Below are positions 36,571 to 46,277 of a stretch of DNA of 64,000 nucleotides, piece by piece. Position 1 is the stretch's first letter. Each line of letters opens with the position of its first letter. The notes below the pieces were generated by a model. The model saw only the letters and a list, made by a program, of their open reading frames with translations. It was not told where the DNA came from and ran no database searches. Source of the stretch: Harmothoe impar. Taxonomy: Eukaryota; Annelida; Polychaeta; Phyllodocida; Polynoidae. A program made the translations under genes and the position numbers. The DNA is taken from NCBI GenBank assembly GCA_947462335.1, contig OX381714.1:57395800-57459799 (forward strand). Direction: 5' to 3'.

Positions 36571-37994
36571 GAGAAACAAAAACGCCAAAAATTCGTCTTA
36601 TAGGAGGGGTTTTACGGTATAAACAGTCCTCAGTAAAAAATTAATAAAAGAAAATAAAATTTTAAAAACAAGAAAAAAATTAAATTAAATTTTTTTAAAT
36701 GCGGCCTGGTGGCCTGGTCAAGCAATTTCATGTGCCGATGTCATTTCGGCAACACTGTAGGATGAATCTGGGTTAGCGCTAGGACATATTATGGGTTAGC
36801 CAGTTTAGCAAATTTGTGCCGAAATAGATTAGCCAGATAAGCATTGAATTCGCCAGATTCAAATGAGGAAAGAAGCAGCAGTATCTATATGTAATTTTTA
36901 TCAATCCTGGGGCCCACTTCATATCTTTCTGGTAATACTGTGTTAATATAGAAGCCCTTTTTATTATTTGGAGAAAAGGATCTCTTGAATCCCACCAGTA
37001 TGTGTGTGAACATACACAGTTTCAATCCATCCATGAATGACCCAGGGTTATCATTAAGGGGGTAGTCCTGTCTGAACAAATATTACTGATCCCTTACTCA
37101 ATTCTGGGCCATTATATGGTTGACTAAGGGATCTGGGGATTGCCAGGACGCTAGGGATCAGGGGATTGCCAGGACGCTTACCCAAAGAATTGTGCCAAAA
37201 TTCATTTTCTAAAATTCAAGTTAAAAAATGGGTCCCATTGGGGGTGGGGGTGGGGGGGATGGTCCGTATATTCCATAATTATTCCATAATCATTCCATAA
37301 TTATTCCATAATTATTGTAGTATAAACAGAGGAAAATCTCTACTGGAGACAAGTTGATTCATGGTTGATATGTATAAGGAGACAAATTTGACACCTATGG
37401 TATCAGAGTCAAATCACGATTGACTCCTTAGAGGTAAAAAGAGTTGAAGCACTGTTGACCCTCCTTACTAGAAAGGTAAAATCGATGACTCTTTCGAGAT
37501 ACTCCTTTTATATCCCATTGTGCACAGCTCACAAATGCAGCTCTTTAAAAGCGAATTTTGAACAGATCTTTAGTTTGATGACTGATATTTCTATTACTCT
37601 CACAAATGTCAAATCTTTAAATAGTATACCCTGCTATAACAAGAGAGACATGCATGGGGAACTGGACAATTATACAACATATTACATGGATGGTCAGAGG
37701 GTCCATTACATTGAATGAGGGATCGGTGTTGAAAGAATTAAATGATTGTAGGCTGCTTAGATTTTTGTGTAAAGAAAATTTAATATTTCTAATTCTTAAT
37801 GTGCCAGAATGAAAGTACCATGACTGATGTTCTTTTGATCTTAGCTTTCCAACGGTATATTGCATTATATATTGCCAAGTGTGCTGCCATGACAATCTCT
37901 GGTGGAATTCGCCAGTCTGGCGAGTCCAATAGGAGGAAGGTTCGCCAGATTGAGTTTCAATTCGCCACTGGCGATCTGGCGAATGGCTAGCGCG
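36571..37994. other. Core between the opposed arrays
   Basis: It holds AT-rich DNA, a poly-G/T run near 37240 and a short tandem (CATAATTATTC) near 37268-37316. At both ends there are GCCAGA/TCTGGC-rich segments that are inverted relatives of one another. No open frame exceeds about 90 codons. Confidence 0.55.
37268..37316. repeat. Short tandem repeat, unit ATTATTCCATA
   Basis: Four units of 11 to 12 bases with one A/C variant. Confidence 0.85.
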
Positions 37995-40300
37995 AACCCT
38001 GTGGATCTTAAGGAATCTAGCAGGTTCTGATATCTACAGAAATCTAGCGGGCTCTGATACCTAAGAAATCTACTGCGCTCTGATACCTGAACAAATCTAG
38101 CACGCTCTGGTATCTACAAAAATCTAGTGAGTTCTGATACCTACAGAAATCTAAAGACTAAGGGCTCTGATACCTACAGAAATACAGGGCTCTGATACCT
38201 GAAAAAATCTAGCGGGCTCTGAGACCTGAAAAAATCTAGTGAGTTCTGATACCTACAGAAATCTAGCGGGCTCTGAAACTGAGATATTCTAGCGGGCTCT
38301 GAAATCCATAAAATCTAGCGGGCTCTGAAACCTAAGAAATCTAGCGGGCTCTGATACCTGAGAAAATCTAGCGGGCTCTGAAACCTGAGAAAATCTAGCG
38401 GGCTCTGCAACCTGAGAAATTCTAGCGGCCTCTGAAATCCATAAAATCTAGCGGGCTCTCAAACCTGAGAAAATCTACTGCGCTCTGATACCTGAACAAA
38501 TCTAGCGCGCTCTGATACCTAGAGAAATCTAGAGGGCTCTGAAACCTGAGGAAATCTAGCGGGCTCTGAAATCTCAGGATCTGAAACCTCACAAATCTAG
38601 CGGGCTCTGAGACCTGAAAAAATCTAGCGGACTCTGATACCTGAGAAAATCTAGCGGGCTCTGATACCTGAAAAAATCTAGCGGGCTCTGAAACCTGGGA
38701 AATTCTAGCAGGCTCTGAAACCTGAGAAAATCTGGCGGGCTCTGATACCTGAAAAAATCTAGCGGGCTCTGAAACTGAGATATTCTAGCGGGCTCTGAAA
38801 CCTGAGAAAATCTAGCGGCTTCTGATACCTGAAAAAATCTAGCGGGCTCTGAAACTGAGAAATTCTAGCGGGCTCTGAAATCCATAAAATGTAGCGGGCT
38901 CTGAAACCTAAGAAATCTACTGCGCTCTGATACCTGAACAAATCTAGCGCGCTCTGATACCTACAGAAATCTAGCGGGCTCTGAAACCTAAGAAATCTAG
39001 CGGGCTCTGATACCTGAGAAAAATCTAGCGGGCTCTGATACCTGAGAAAATCTAGCGGGCTCTGAAACCTGAGAAATTCTAGCGGCCTCTGAAATCCATA
39101 AAATCTAGCGGGCTCTCAAACCTGAGAAAATCTACGGGCTCTGATACCTGAAAAAATCTAGTGGGTTCTGAAACCTGGGAAATTCTAGCGGGCTCTGAAA
39201 CCTGAGAAAATCTAGCGGCTTCTGATACCTGAAAAAATCTAGCGGGCTCTGAAACTGAAAAATTCTAGCGGGCTCTGAAATCCATAAAATCTAGCGGGCT
39301 CTGAAACCTAAGAAATCTACTGCGCTCTGATACCTGAACAAATCTAGCGCGCTCTGAAACCTACAGAAATCTAGCGGGCTCTGAAACCTAAGAAATCTAG
39401 CGGGCTCTGATACCTGAGAAAAATCTAGCGGGCTCTGATACCTGAGAAAATCTAGCGGGCTCTGAAACCTGAGAAATTCTAGCGGCCTCTGAAATCCATA
39501 AAATCTAGCGGGCTCTCAAACCTGAGAAAATCTACGGGCTCTGATACCTGAAAAAATCTAGCGGGTTCTGAAACCTGGGAAATTCTAGCGGGCTCTGAAA
39601 CCTGAGAAAATCTAGCGGCTTCTGATACCTGAAAAAATCTAGCGGGCTCTGAAACTGAAAAATTCTAGCGGGCTCTGAAATCCATAAAATCTAGCGGGCT
39701 CTGAAACCTAAGAAATCTAACGGGCTCTGATACCTGAAAAAATCTAGCGGGCTCTGAAACTGAGAAATTCTAGCGGGCTCTGAAATCCATAAAATCTAGC
39801 GGGCTCTGAAACCTAAGAAATCTAGGGGGCTCTGATACCTGAAAAAATCTAGCGGGTTCTGAAACCTGGGAAATATTAGCGGGCTCTGAAACCTGAGAAA
39901 ATCTAGCGGCTTCTGATACCTGAAAAAATCTAGCGGGCTCTGAAACTGAGAAATTCTAGCGGGCTCTGAAATCCATAAAATCTAGCTGGCTCTGAAACCT
40001 AAGAAATCTAACGGGCTCTGATACCTGAAAAAATCTAGCGGGCTCTGAAACTGAGAAATTCTAGCGGGCTCTGAAATCCATAAAATCTAGCGGGCTCTGA
40101 AACCTAAAAAATCTAGCGGGCTCTGATACCTGAAAAAATCTAGCGGGTTCTGAAACCTGGGAAATTCTAGCGGGCTCTGAAACCTGAGAAAATCTGGCGG
40201 GCTCTGATACCTGAAAAAATCTAGCGGGTTCTGAAACCTCGGAAATTCTAGCGGGCTCTGAAACCTGAGAAAATCTAGCGGCTTCTGATACCTGAAAAGA
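37995..40300 (-). repeat. Satellite array, reverse orientation, with higher-order units
   Basis: About 80 monomers of 27 to 31 bases, pattern AAATCTAGCGGGCTCTGAAA on the plus strand. The diagnostic variant TACTGCGCTCTGATACC appears at 38071, 38476, 38918 and 39318, that is every 405, 442 and 400 bases. This is a higher-order repeat of about 14 to 16 monomers. Open frames spelling repeated SEPARFSQV peptides on the minus strand follow from a 27-base period and are not genes. Confidence 0.93.
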
Positions 40301-41088
40301 CATTTAGTATCACTCTTTACAACTCATACACTATAGGGCCTAGTCGGGACTGGAGCTGGTTGCGGCGGGCAGCACTGATAAGAGCTGATAAGACTGTTAC
40401 TAGCCTGTCCCCTGTTTGTCCCCTAATTGTACCCATAGTGGGATGTCTTATCAGTGGGTTTAACAGCAACCAGCGAAATATAAAATGGCGGACCCATAGG
40501 GTATAGCTCCAGATTCCTATGTGGCCAACTCATTCTTTATGCTGACCTTCCAAACCTGTGGGCCACAGAGAAGTCAAATAGAAAAAGATATAGTCATAGA
40601 TATACTGACTAATAAATATAGAAACAGAGAGTAGAGGGTCAGAGTAAAATGGACTAGTACTTGTATGATATAAATATTCAGAAAAAAAAATCAGAAAGCT
40701 GGCTCAATGTCACTCAGGCCATGACCTTAGAAACTGACAATGCTTAGAACTACTATTGCATCAGCGTAACTGTCATATAAAGATAGGAAACCTGATTCCA
40801 GAGACATTATAAAAGTTTATAATGAGAAATAGAATTTAAAATGAAATGTGATTGTGCTTTTATACTTATTTTATAGGCCCAACTGTGTATGGACAGAAAT
40901 TGCATGTGACAAGCATCATTATTGTATGCTCATTATGTTAACAGAAAACCTCTCTAGGTGACTCAGACATTAAGCAATAGACAATTCTTCTCAGAGTATA
41001 TTCTTTCTGTTTGCTCTGCATAAGAAATGCTCCTTCTATGTAGCTTCTGGAAAGACATGAGCTGAAGGCACTATGTTATATGTCTATC
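40301..41088. other. Right-copy-specific stretch; duplication resumes near 41037
   Basis: It has short inverted words (TGATAAGAC/GTCTTATCA near 40385 and 40445). From about 41037 the sequence again matches the left copy (9531 onward). No gene is seen. Confidence 0.5.
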
Positions 41089-41144
41089 AACCCTCTAAAG
41101 ACAGCCAGAGTCCATAGTTACCGCGCCTCTACCGCCCGGTAAAC

Positions 41145-41146
<2 letters not shown>

Positions 41147-41177
<31 letters not shown>
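41147..41177 (+). repeat. Poly-A run near the 5' end of the Penelope element
   Basis: 31 consecutive A, 42 bases inside the element. The upstream ORF-like region starts directly after it. It might mark a junction between partial tandem copies, which are common in this class. Confidence 0.9.
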
Positions 41178-41180
<3 letters not shown>

Positions 41181-42310
41181 CTGGCAATTCTATCAACGAC
41201 GATGGGTCGGACACTATGTCTGACCTATCCTTGTTCATTAAGAATATAAGAGAAGACCCTGACTTAGGGCAGAGTATCTTAGAACAATTCACTCCGGTGT
41301 TTATTTGAACCGTGGGACCCCCCCGTCCGCACAAACAAATAACACCGCTGTTGAACCACGTAGTATTCTCATAAGTTCCACCCCTGTGGAACCCAGAATT
41401 ACTATAAATGCAGATAACACTAGAACTGTGTCTTTTTCATCCCCACAGGGTGAGACGACTACAGCTGCCTCTACCGCCCGCCTCACCATGTCAGAGGGAG
41501 CAGAGCGTGTTTGGAGACAAGCCCGCAATTCCGGGCTATGGCACATCCGCTGCATAGAAAGGGCCGCATGGTTAGAAGATATCACCAGCCAGGGTATCTA
41601 TACTCCATGGGCCCTAGGAGAAGCTGCCCTTCCCAACTATCTCAATGACACCGCCAATGCTGAACTCAATGTCGAGGTTGGTGAGATTCTACGCGACTCA
41701 GCGGGTCGCATCCAAGTAGCCATGGCCCGTCACCTGAAACGACGAGCAGTGGTGGATGCCGAAACCCGAGACACCCTCCTGGACACTGTGTCCAAACTAC
41801 TCTACCAGGAGGGCTCCCCTGATGGGCCCAAGGCCCGGGCCAAGCTCACTGAATTTGTAGAAAAAGAGAGGCGCCGTCTGGAGGAACAACTCCAACGCAG
41901 CCGCCTCTTTATGATTGACCGCCAGCCAACCCTTCACCAATTGGCCAGCGGCAACTTCACTCGGGGACCCACTGCTGTGGCCCCCAAAACGGCCCCCCAG
42001 GCCCCCAACAGGTCTATTGATCCCCCAGCTAGGACCAATTTCACCAATGTAGCCTGGCCTAGGGCCCGGAGCCGCCCCTCCACCCAGTGATGAGCCCCAG
42101 GCTGGCTGCTCATCCTGGGATGAACAAGCCCTGGATGAGTGGTTGGATCCCACCCCCGCCCAGGCAGCGGCCCAAGCCAAACCAAAGCCCCAACGCAAAC
42201 CCAAGGCCCAAGGCCGGGGTAAGGCCCAAGGCAGAGGTAGGCCCAACGACAAGAAGCAGGCAGCCCCCAACAACAAAAAGCGCTCCAGATCTCCCCTCAA
42301 CAGGGGCTGA
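41178..42310 (+). pseudogene. Upstream ORF of the Penelope element, broken by frameshifts
   Basis: Coding-like sequence runs through three frames. A first piece (41178-41308) contains DLSLFIKNIREDP and stops at TGA near 41306. A second piece (open 41263-42090, ATG at 41488) contains MSEGAERVWRQARNSGLWH and YTPWALGEAALPNYL and is rich in Glu, Arg and Leu. A third piece (about 42053-42310) is very basic, with KPKPQRKPKAQGRGK. The pieces overlap at frame switches near the C7 run at 41320 and near 42053-42090. I do not recognise the family. A basic tail would suit a nucleic-acid-binding product. Most Penelope-like elements have one main ORF, so an extra upstream ORF is notable. Confidence 0.6.
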
Positions 42311-42396
42311 CGCACCAGGTCTGCGTCCCCCTCTGTACCGAATTTTCAGGCCCCCCGTTCCGCCCAGGCCCCCAATGCCCAGGGCCCCAACGGGGG

Positions 42397-45240
42397 ATGG
42401 CAGGTAGCCAGCAGACGCCGTCCGGCAGGCAACCAGCGCAACCAGAACAATTAGAACCAGGAGAGACCAGTCACCATGTCAGACCTACGCCGTGCCATCA
42501 GAGAGGCACTACAGTAGGCCTAGGCCCTGACCTAGGACCCGTCAGGCTGCCCCCGTGTGACACTGTACCACAGGCCCAGACTGACAAACCCAATCATACC
42601 TTGGACTACACCCCTGTCAGTAGTCCCACTGTTACTGTTACTGTTACTGACCCCCATGTTTCCGTTGATTCCAGGGACTCAATTATTACAAACAGTTATA
42701 TCTTCAATGACAAACATATTGACACTCACACAGAATTGAACACTGATCATATTACCTGTGGCTTGTTACCTAGCATTGAATTTAATCGTATGATTATTGA
42801 TACATGTTCCAGCAATGTCAATCATTCCATGAACAATTCCTACATTGACTCCGTTGAGTCTTTTAAGAATAAAATCTGTGATTTAAGCACCCTTGAAGAA
42901 AACTCTAATTCAGTTGTGAATTTATCCAGTTACTCTCTTACAGACAGTGAGCTATCATTACTAGAGAAAGGGTTAAATTTCTGCCCCACCCCAGGTGAAC
43001 CTCATATGGGAGACCTACGTAGGGACTTAGATGAATTTCACCGCAGGTTAAAAATCAAAGCCTTTTTTGACCCCATTAACAAGGACCTCAGACCATCCTG
43101 GATGGACCCTGAGGACCCACCTGCACTCAATGACCCCCAACCGCAAAATGAGACTAATCTATTAGCCACCATTGACCGGTCCAAAGTCATCAAAAAGGAT
43201 TTTAAATGGCAGCCCCCTGTGGCCCCTGCCCCTTTAAAAGCCTTCATTCTAGCTAATGAAACCGAGTTAAACAAACTTTCTGTTAAACCACCTCATAAGC
43301 AAAATATCTCAAAATCCGAGAGATTTTCCCTCAAGACCCTTATGAAAAATCGCAAGATTGTCATTAAACCGGCGGATAAAGGGGGATCTATAGTCATCCT
43401 AGATAGAGCGGATTATGTGGCAGAAGCAAACAGACAGCTGTCTGACCCAAAATTCTACAAAGAAGTCCCTGAAGACCTCACTGTTACTCATAATGACTAT
43501 ATCAATACTCATATCCATAGGCTCCTAAAGCTTAAAGAAATGACAAAGCCCTTCTCTGAGAAGTTACGCACCACAAAACCTAGGACTGCTTATTTGTACC
43601 TTCTCCCGAAGATACACAAAAGTCAAAGACCCCCTCCGGGTCGCCCCATAGTCTCAGCTAATGGCACACCCACTGAGAAAATCTCATGTCTGGTTGACCA
43701 TTACCTGAGACCCCTGGTATCTAGTACTAGGTCCTATATACAGGACACCACTGACTTACTCTTAAAAATACAGAACTTGGGCCCTCTGCCCAAGAATTGT
43801 ATACTGGGGACCCTTGATGTCACCTCACTTTATACCAACATACCCAACTTGGAGGGGGCCATGTCTGTGTACAAGAATTTGTTTCACAACAGGACCCCCC
43901 CCAAGGGAGAATTATCTAACGAAGCAATTTATACCCTGTTATGGATTGTCCTCGTCAAGAATAATTTCGAGTTTAATGGTAAACATTATCTCCAGGTAGG
44001 CGGTACAGCCATGGGCACTAGAGTAGCACCCACATATGCTAATCTATTCATGGCCAATTTGGAAGATTCCAAAATCTACACCTATAAAACTCAACCACTC
44101 TTGTGGGTGAGATTTATAGACGACATCTTTTTCATTTGGCCCCACGGCCAAACTGAACTTGATGAATTCACCCTCTATTTAAATAGAATCCATGATTCCA
44201 TAAAATTCACTGTGATCACATCGACCTCAAAAGTGGACTTCCTGGACACAACTATTTACCTAGACGATGAAGGGAAAATTACAACTGATCTGTATACCAA
44301 ACCCACAGACAGTTCTAATTACCTCCACTTCACCTCGGCCCACACCCGACACAGTATCAGAGGTATCCCATATGGTCAATTCCTTAGAATTAGACGCATC
44401 TGCTCCAATGACCAAAAGTTCTTGGAGCATTGTATCCACCGAGGCCGACACTTTGTCAGACGTGGGTATCCATCTGGCTTCGTGGCAGAGAGCTTCTATA
44501 GAGCATGCCAAAAAGATAGGGAAACCCTTCTAGTAGCCAAAGCCCTCGAACCTAAAGAACAAATGGAAATGACCTACTTGGTCAACACATTTGTCCCAGG
44601 CTTTGACGGGGTTCACAAGATTGCATTGAGAAACTGGGACATGCTCGGTAAATCATGCAGCACTCGTAAGATACATTCTATCGGGTTCAAAATGTCTCAC
44701 AGGCGCCCTAAAAGCCTGAGAGACCTACTTGTGAAAGCTAAGTTGGACCCAGAGGAACCCCTTTCCCCTAAACCCAACAAAAACAGGTGCCTCTCTTGGC
44801 CTAAATGCAACTATTGTCCCCAGTTGAACAAAAGTGGCAGAATAAAGTGCACTGTCACTGGCCGAGAGTACACCAGTAAATACAATGTGTGTTGCTCCAG
44901 CACCAATTTAATTTACTGTATCACCTGCAACATCTGTGGCATCCAATATGTCGGCCAGACAGAGAATGCCATAAAGACTAGATTTTCCGACCATCACGGA
45001 AAAATTAGTAGAATGGATTTCAAAAGGAGTGAAGTGTCCAGACACATGAACTCCTGTTCCAAAAGAGGTAAAGACTCCAAACACAGAGACATGACCATCA
45101 CTGTGGTAGACTTTATCCACGCCAATTCAAAATCCGCGAGGGCTAAGTACCTCCGGAACTTGATTGAATTTAATTGGATTCAAAGGTTACACACTAATGC
45201 CCCCCAGGGCTTAAATGTGAGTGACCCCTTTGTCCATTAG
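42397..45240 (+). CDS. Penelope-like reverse transcriptase with GIY-YIG endonuclease
   Basis: An intact 947-codon frame starts at ATG 42397. The product would nick DNA and copy element RNA at the nick. The first 190 residues are low-complexity and unassigned. Then come the class-specific motifs: KPADKGGSIVILDR, AYLYLLPKIHKSQ (near residue 398), GRPIVSANGTPTEKIS, LDVTSLYTNIP (catalytic Asp near 474), GGTAMGTRVAPTYANLFM, RFIDDIFFIW (Asp pair near 575-576), KVDFLDTTIYL and the RGIPYGQFLRIRRIC segment. A Cys-rich linker (CLSWPKCNYC) precedes the GIY-YIG domain near residue 835-900, with LIY, then YVGQT, and RFSDHHGKI. The endonuclease places it among the nuclease-bearing animal Penelope-like elements. 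The frame is uninterrupted, so this part may still be functional, although the LTR insertion cuts its 3' UTR. Confidence 0.95.
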   Translation: MAGSQQTPSGRQPAQPEQLEPGETSHHVRPTPCHQRGTTVGLGPDLGPVRLPPCDTVPQAQTDKPNHTLDYTPVSSPTVTVTVTDPHVSVDSRDSIITNSYIFNDKHIDTHTELNTDHITCGLLPSIEFNRMIIDTCSSNVNHSMNNSYIDSVESFKNKICDLSTLEENSNSVVNLSSYSLTDSELSLLEKGLNFCPTPGEPHMGDLRRDLDEFHRRLKIKAFFDPINKDLRPSWMDPEDPPALNDPQPQNETNLLATIDRSKVIKKDFKWQPPVAPAPLKAFILANETELNKLSVKPPHKQNISKSERFSLKTLMKNRKIVIKPADKGGSIVILDRADYVAEANRQLSDPKFYKEVPEDLTVTHNDYINTHIHRLLKLKEMTKPFSEKLRTTKPRTAYLYLLPKIHKSQRPPPGRPIVSANGTPTEKISCLVDHYLRPLVSSTRSYIQDTTDLLLKIQNLGPLPKNCILGTLDVTSLYTNIPNLEGAMSVYKNLFHNRTPPKGELSNEAIYTLLWIVLVKNNFEFNGKHYLQVGGTAMGTRVAPTYANLFMANLEDSKIYTYKTQPLLWVRFIDDIFFIWPHGQTELDEFTLYLNRIHDSIKFTVITSTSKVDFLDTTIYLDDEGKITTDLYTKPTDSSNYLHFTSAHTRHSIRGIPYGQFLRIRRICSNDQKFLEHCIHRGRHFVRRGYPSGFVAESFYRACQKDRETLLVAKALEPKEQMEMTYLVNTFVPGFDGVHKIALRNWDMLGKSCSTRKIHSIGFKMSHRRPKSLRDLLVKAKLDPEEPLSPKPNKNRCLSWPKCNYCPQLNKSGRIKCTVTGREYTSKYNVCCSSTNLIYCITCNICGIQYVGQTENAIKTRFSDHHGKISRMDFKRSEVSRHMNSCSKRGKDSKHRDMTITVVDFIHANSKSARAKYLRNLIEFNWIQRLHTNAPQGLNVSDPFVH

Positions 45241-45674
45241 ATGACATACCGGTATTGAGGGGGTGGACGGGTGGTTGCCACGTACAGCTACGAAATCTCC
45301 GAAAGGAATGTACCCAGATATCCCCTCCCTACTTGTTATATAGTGTGCTGCTCCCCAGGAGCCTCGAAAAAGTGACATGGTGGAATTTATTCTACATTTA
45401 AATTCCACAAGACCGACCGGATTTTTTTTAGAGACCTTAAAACTCTAATAAAAAAATCCCCAGTTTGAGCCCTGAGCCCAAACCACAATTTAAAGTCCAG
45501 TTTGTATTTAATTTTAATTCTCATGAATTAGAATAAAATTAAATTGGCATTGTTGGATTTTATTTAGCACCTAGAAAACCTTTTTTCTAATGCCAACTAA
45601 TTTCCCCTAACAGCCCCACTGGCTGTGGGACCGCTTTCTATTTATTTTGAATTTTCTGGACCTGTCCAAACTAT
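45241..45674 (+). mobile_element. 3' UTR of the Penelope element, proximal part
   Basis: AT-rich noncoding sequence following the stop codon at 45238-45240. It ends at the CTAT target (45671-45674) where the LTR element inserted. Confidence 0.75.
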
Positions 45675-46158
45675 TGTAGGGGCATAATATTACATATTAA
45701 TCTCATACACGGTATTTCCGGGTAACGTCTGTTTACTCGGCTTCTCCACCTGGAGCTAGTGCACACAGTTCCCGGGAGAGGGCGCAGGTCCTCTTCAGGT
45801 GACCGTGTGCCGCTCTCAGGTGGGCGGCCGACCCACCCACCTGGCCACGTGATCTAAGAGCCGGTGTTATATAAGACCCATGTGTTTACCTGGAACGGCA
45901 GTCAGTGCAGGCCCGACTGACGAGAGACTTCACATGTCCAACCGTGCGGACAGAGTTGTATGCTAAGAGTTGTATACTGACCGTTTCCTCTATTTATAGA
46001 GAAACCTGATTTACCTGTGTGTATTCATTCTACACTGATCGTTCCCTAGTAAAGGAACTAGAGTTATTATTCTTGTGAATAAAGATAGATATATTCTCGC
46101 ACCTGGAAACTGCCGTGATCGTTGTTCTTTAACCTAGAGTTAATTACGAACCACCACA
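45675..46158 (+). repeat. 5' LTR, 484 bp
   Basis: Starts TGTAGGGGCATAATATT and ends GAACCACCACA. A TATA box (TATATAA, 45868-45874) and a poly-A signal (AATAAA, 46078-46083) are visible. U3, R and U5 therefore probably divide between them in the usual order. Confidence 0.95.
45868..45874 (+). promoter_or_regulatory. LTR TATA box
   Basis: TATATAA in a GC-richer part of the LTR, about 200 bases upstream of the AATAAA signal. Transcription of the genomic RNA should start some 25 to 30 bases downstream. The same box is in the 3' LTR at 58314-58320. Confidence 0.7.
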
Positions 46159-46159
46159 C

Positions 46160-46172
46160 TGGTGCCGTGACC
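46160..46172 (+). promoter_or_regulatory. Primer-binding site
   Basis: TGGTGCCGTGACC begins one base after the 5' LTR. A start with TGG pairs with the CCA end of a tRNA. I did not assign the tRNA isotype. Confidence 0.8.
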
Positions 46173-46214
46173 AGTAGCAGTAAAGGTAGCAGAACAAGCT
46201 AGTTGTTCGAGAAT

Positions 46215-46232
46215 ATGTTCGGGTTATACTGA
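46215..46232 (+). other. Very short upstream ORF before gag
   Basis: ATG followed by four codons and TGA, 46 bases before the gag ATG. It may modulate gag initiation; this is inference from position only. Confidence 0.35.
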
Positions 46233-46277
46233 ACAGGAAGTCCTTGATTGGACAGACAGTCCTTTAGTGGACGGACA

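Larger units (their letters stand above)
36183..40300. mobile_element. Foldback-like structure: opposed satellite arrays around a core
   Basis: A short array on one strand (36240-36570) and a long array of the same monomer in opposite orientation (37995-40300) enclose a 1.4 kb core. The inner flanks of the core are also inverted relatives: GGGTTAGCGCTAGG and GAATTCGCCAGATTC at the left against TTCGCCAGATTG and GGCTAGCGCGAACCC at the right. Drosophila FB elements have this design, with terminal inverted repeats built of short tandem repeats. No target duplication was found and the core has no recognisable transposase. It could instead be an inversion within a satellite. Confidence 0.5.

Noticed and set aside
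36240..40300. Repeat array resembling a CRISPR locus.
   Set aside because: Monomers abut with no unique spacers, the genome is eukaryotic and there are no cas genes.
40061..40303. Minus-strand frame encoding repeated SEPARFSQV-type peptides (also 38759-38941).
   Set aside because: It follows from a satellite monomer of 27 bases; neighbouring monomers of other lengths break the frame, so it is not a gene.
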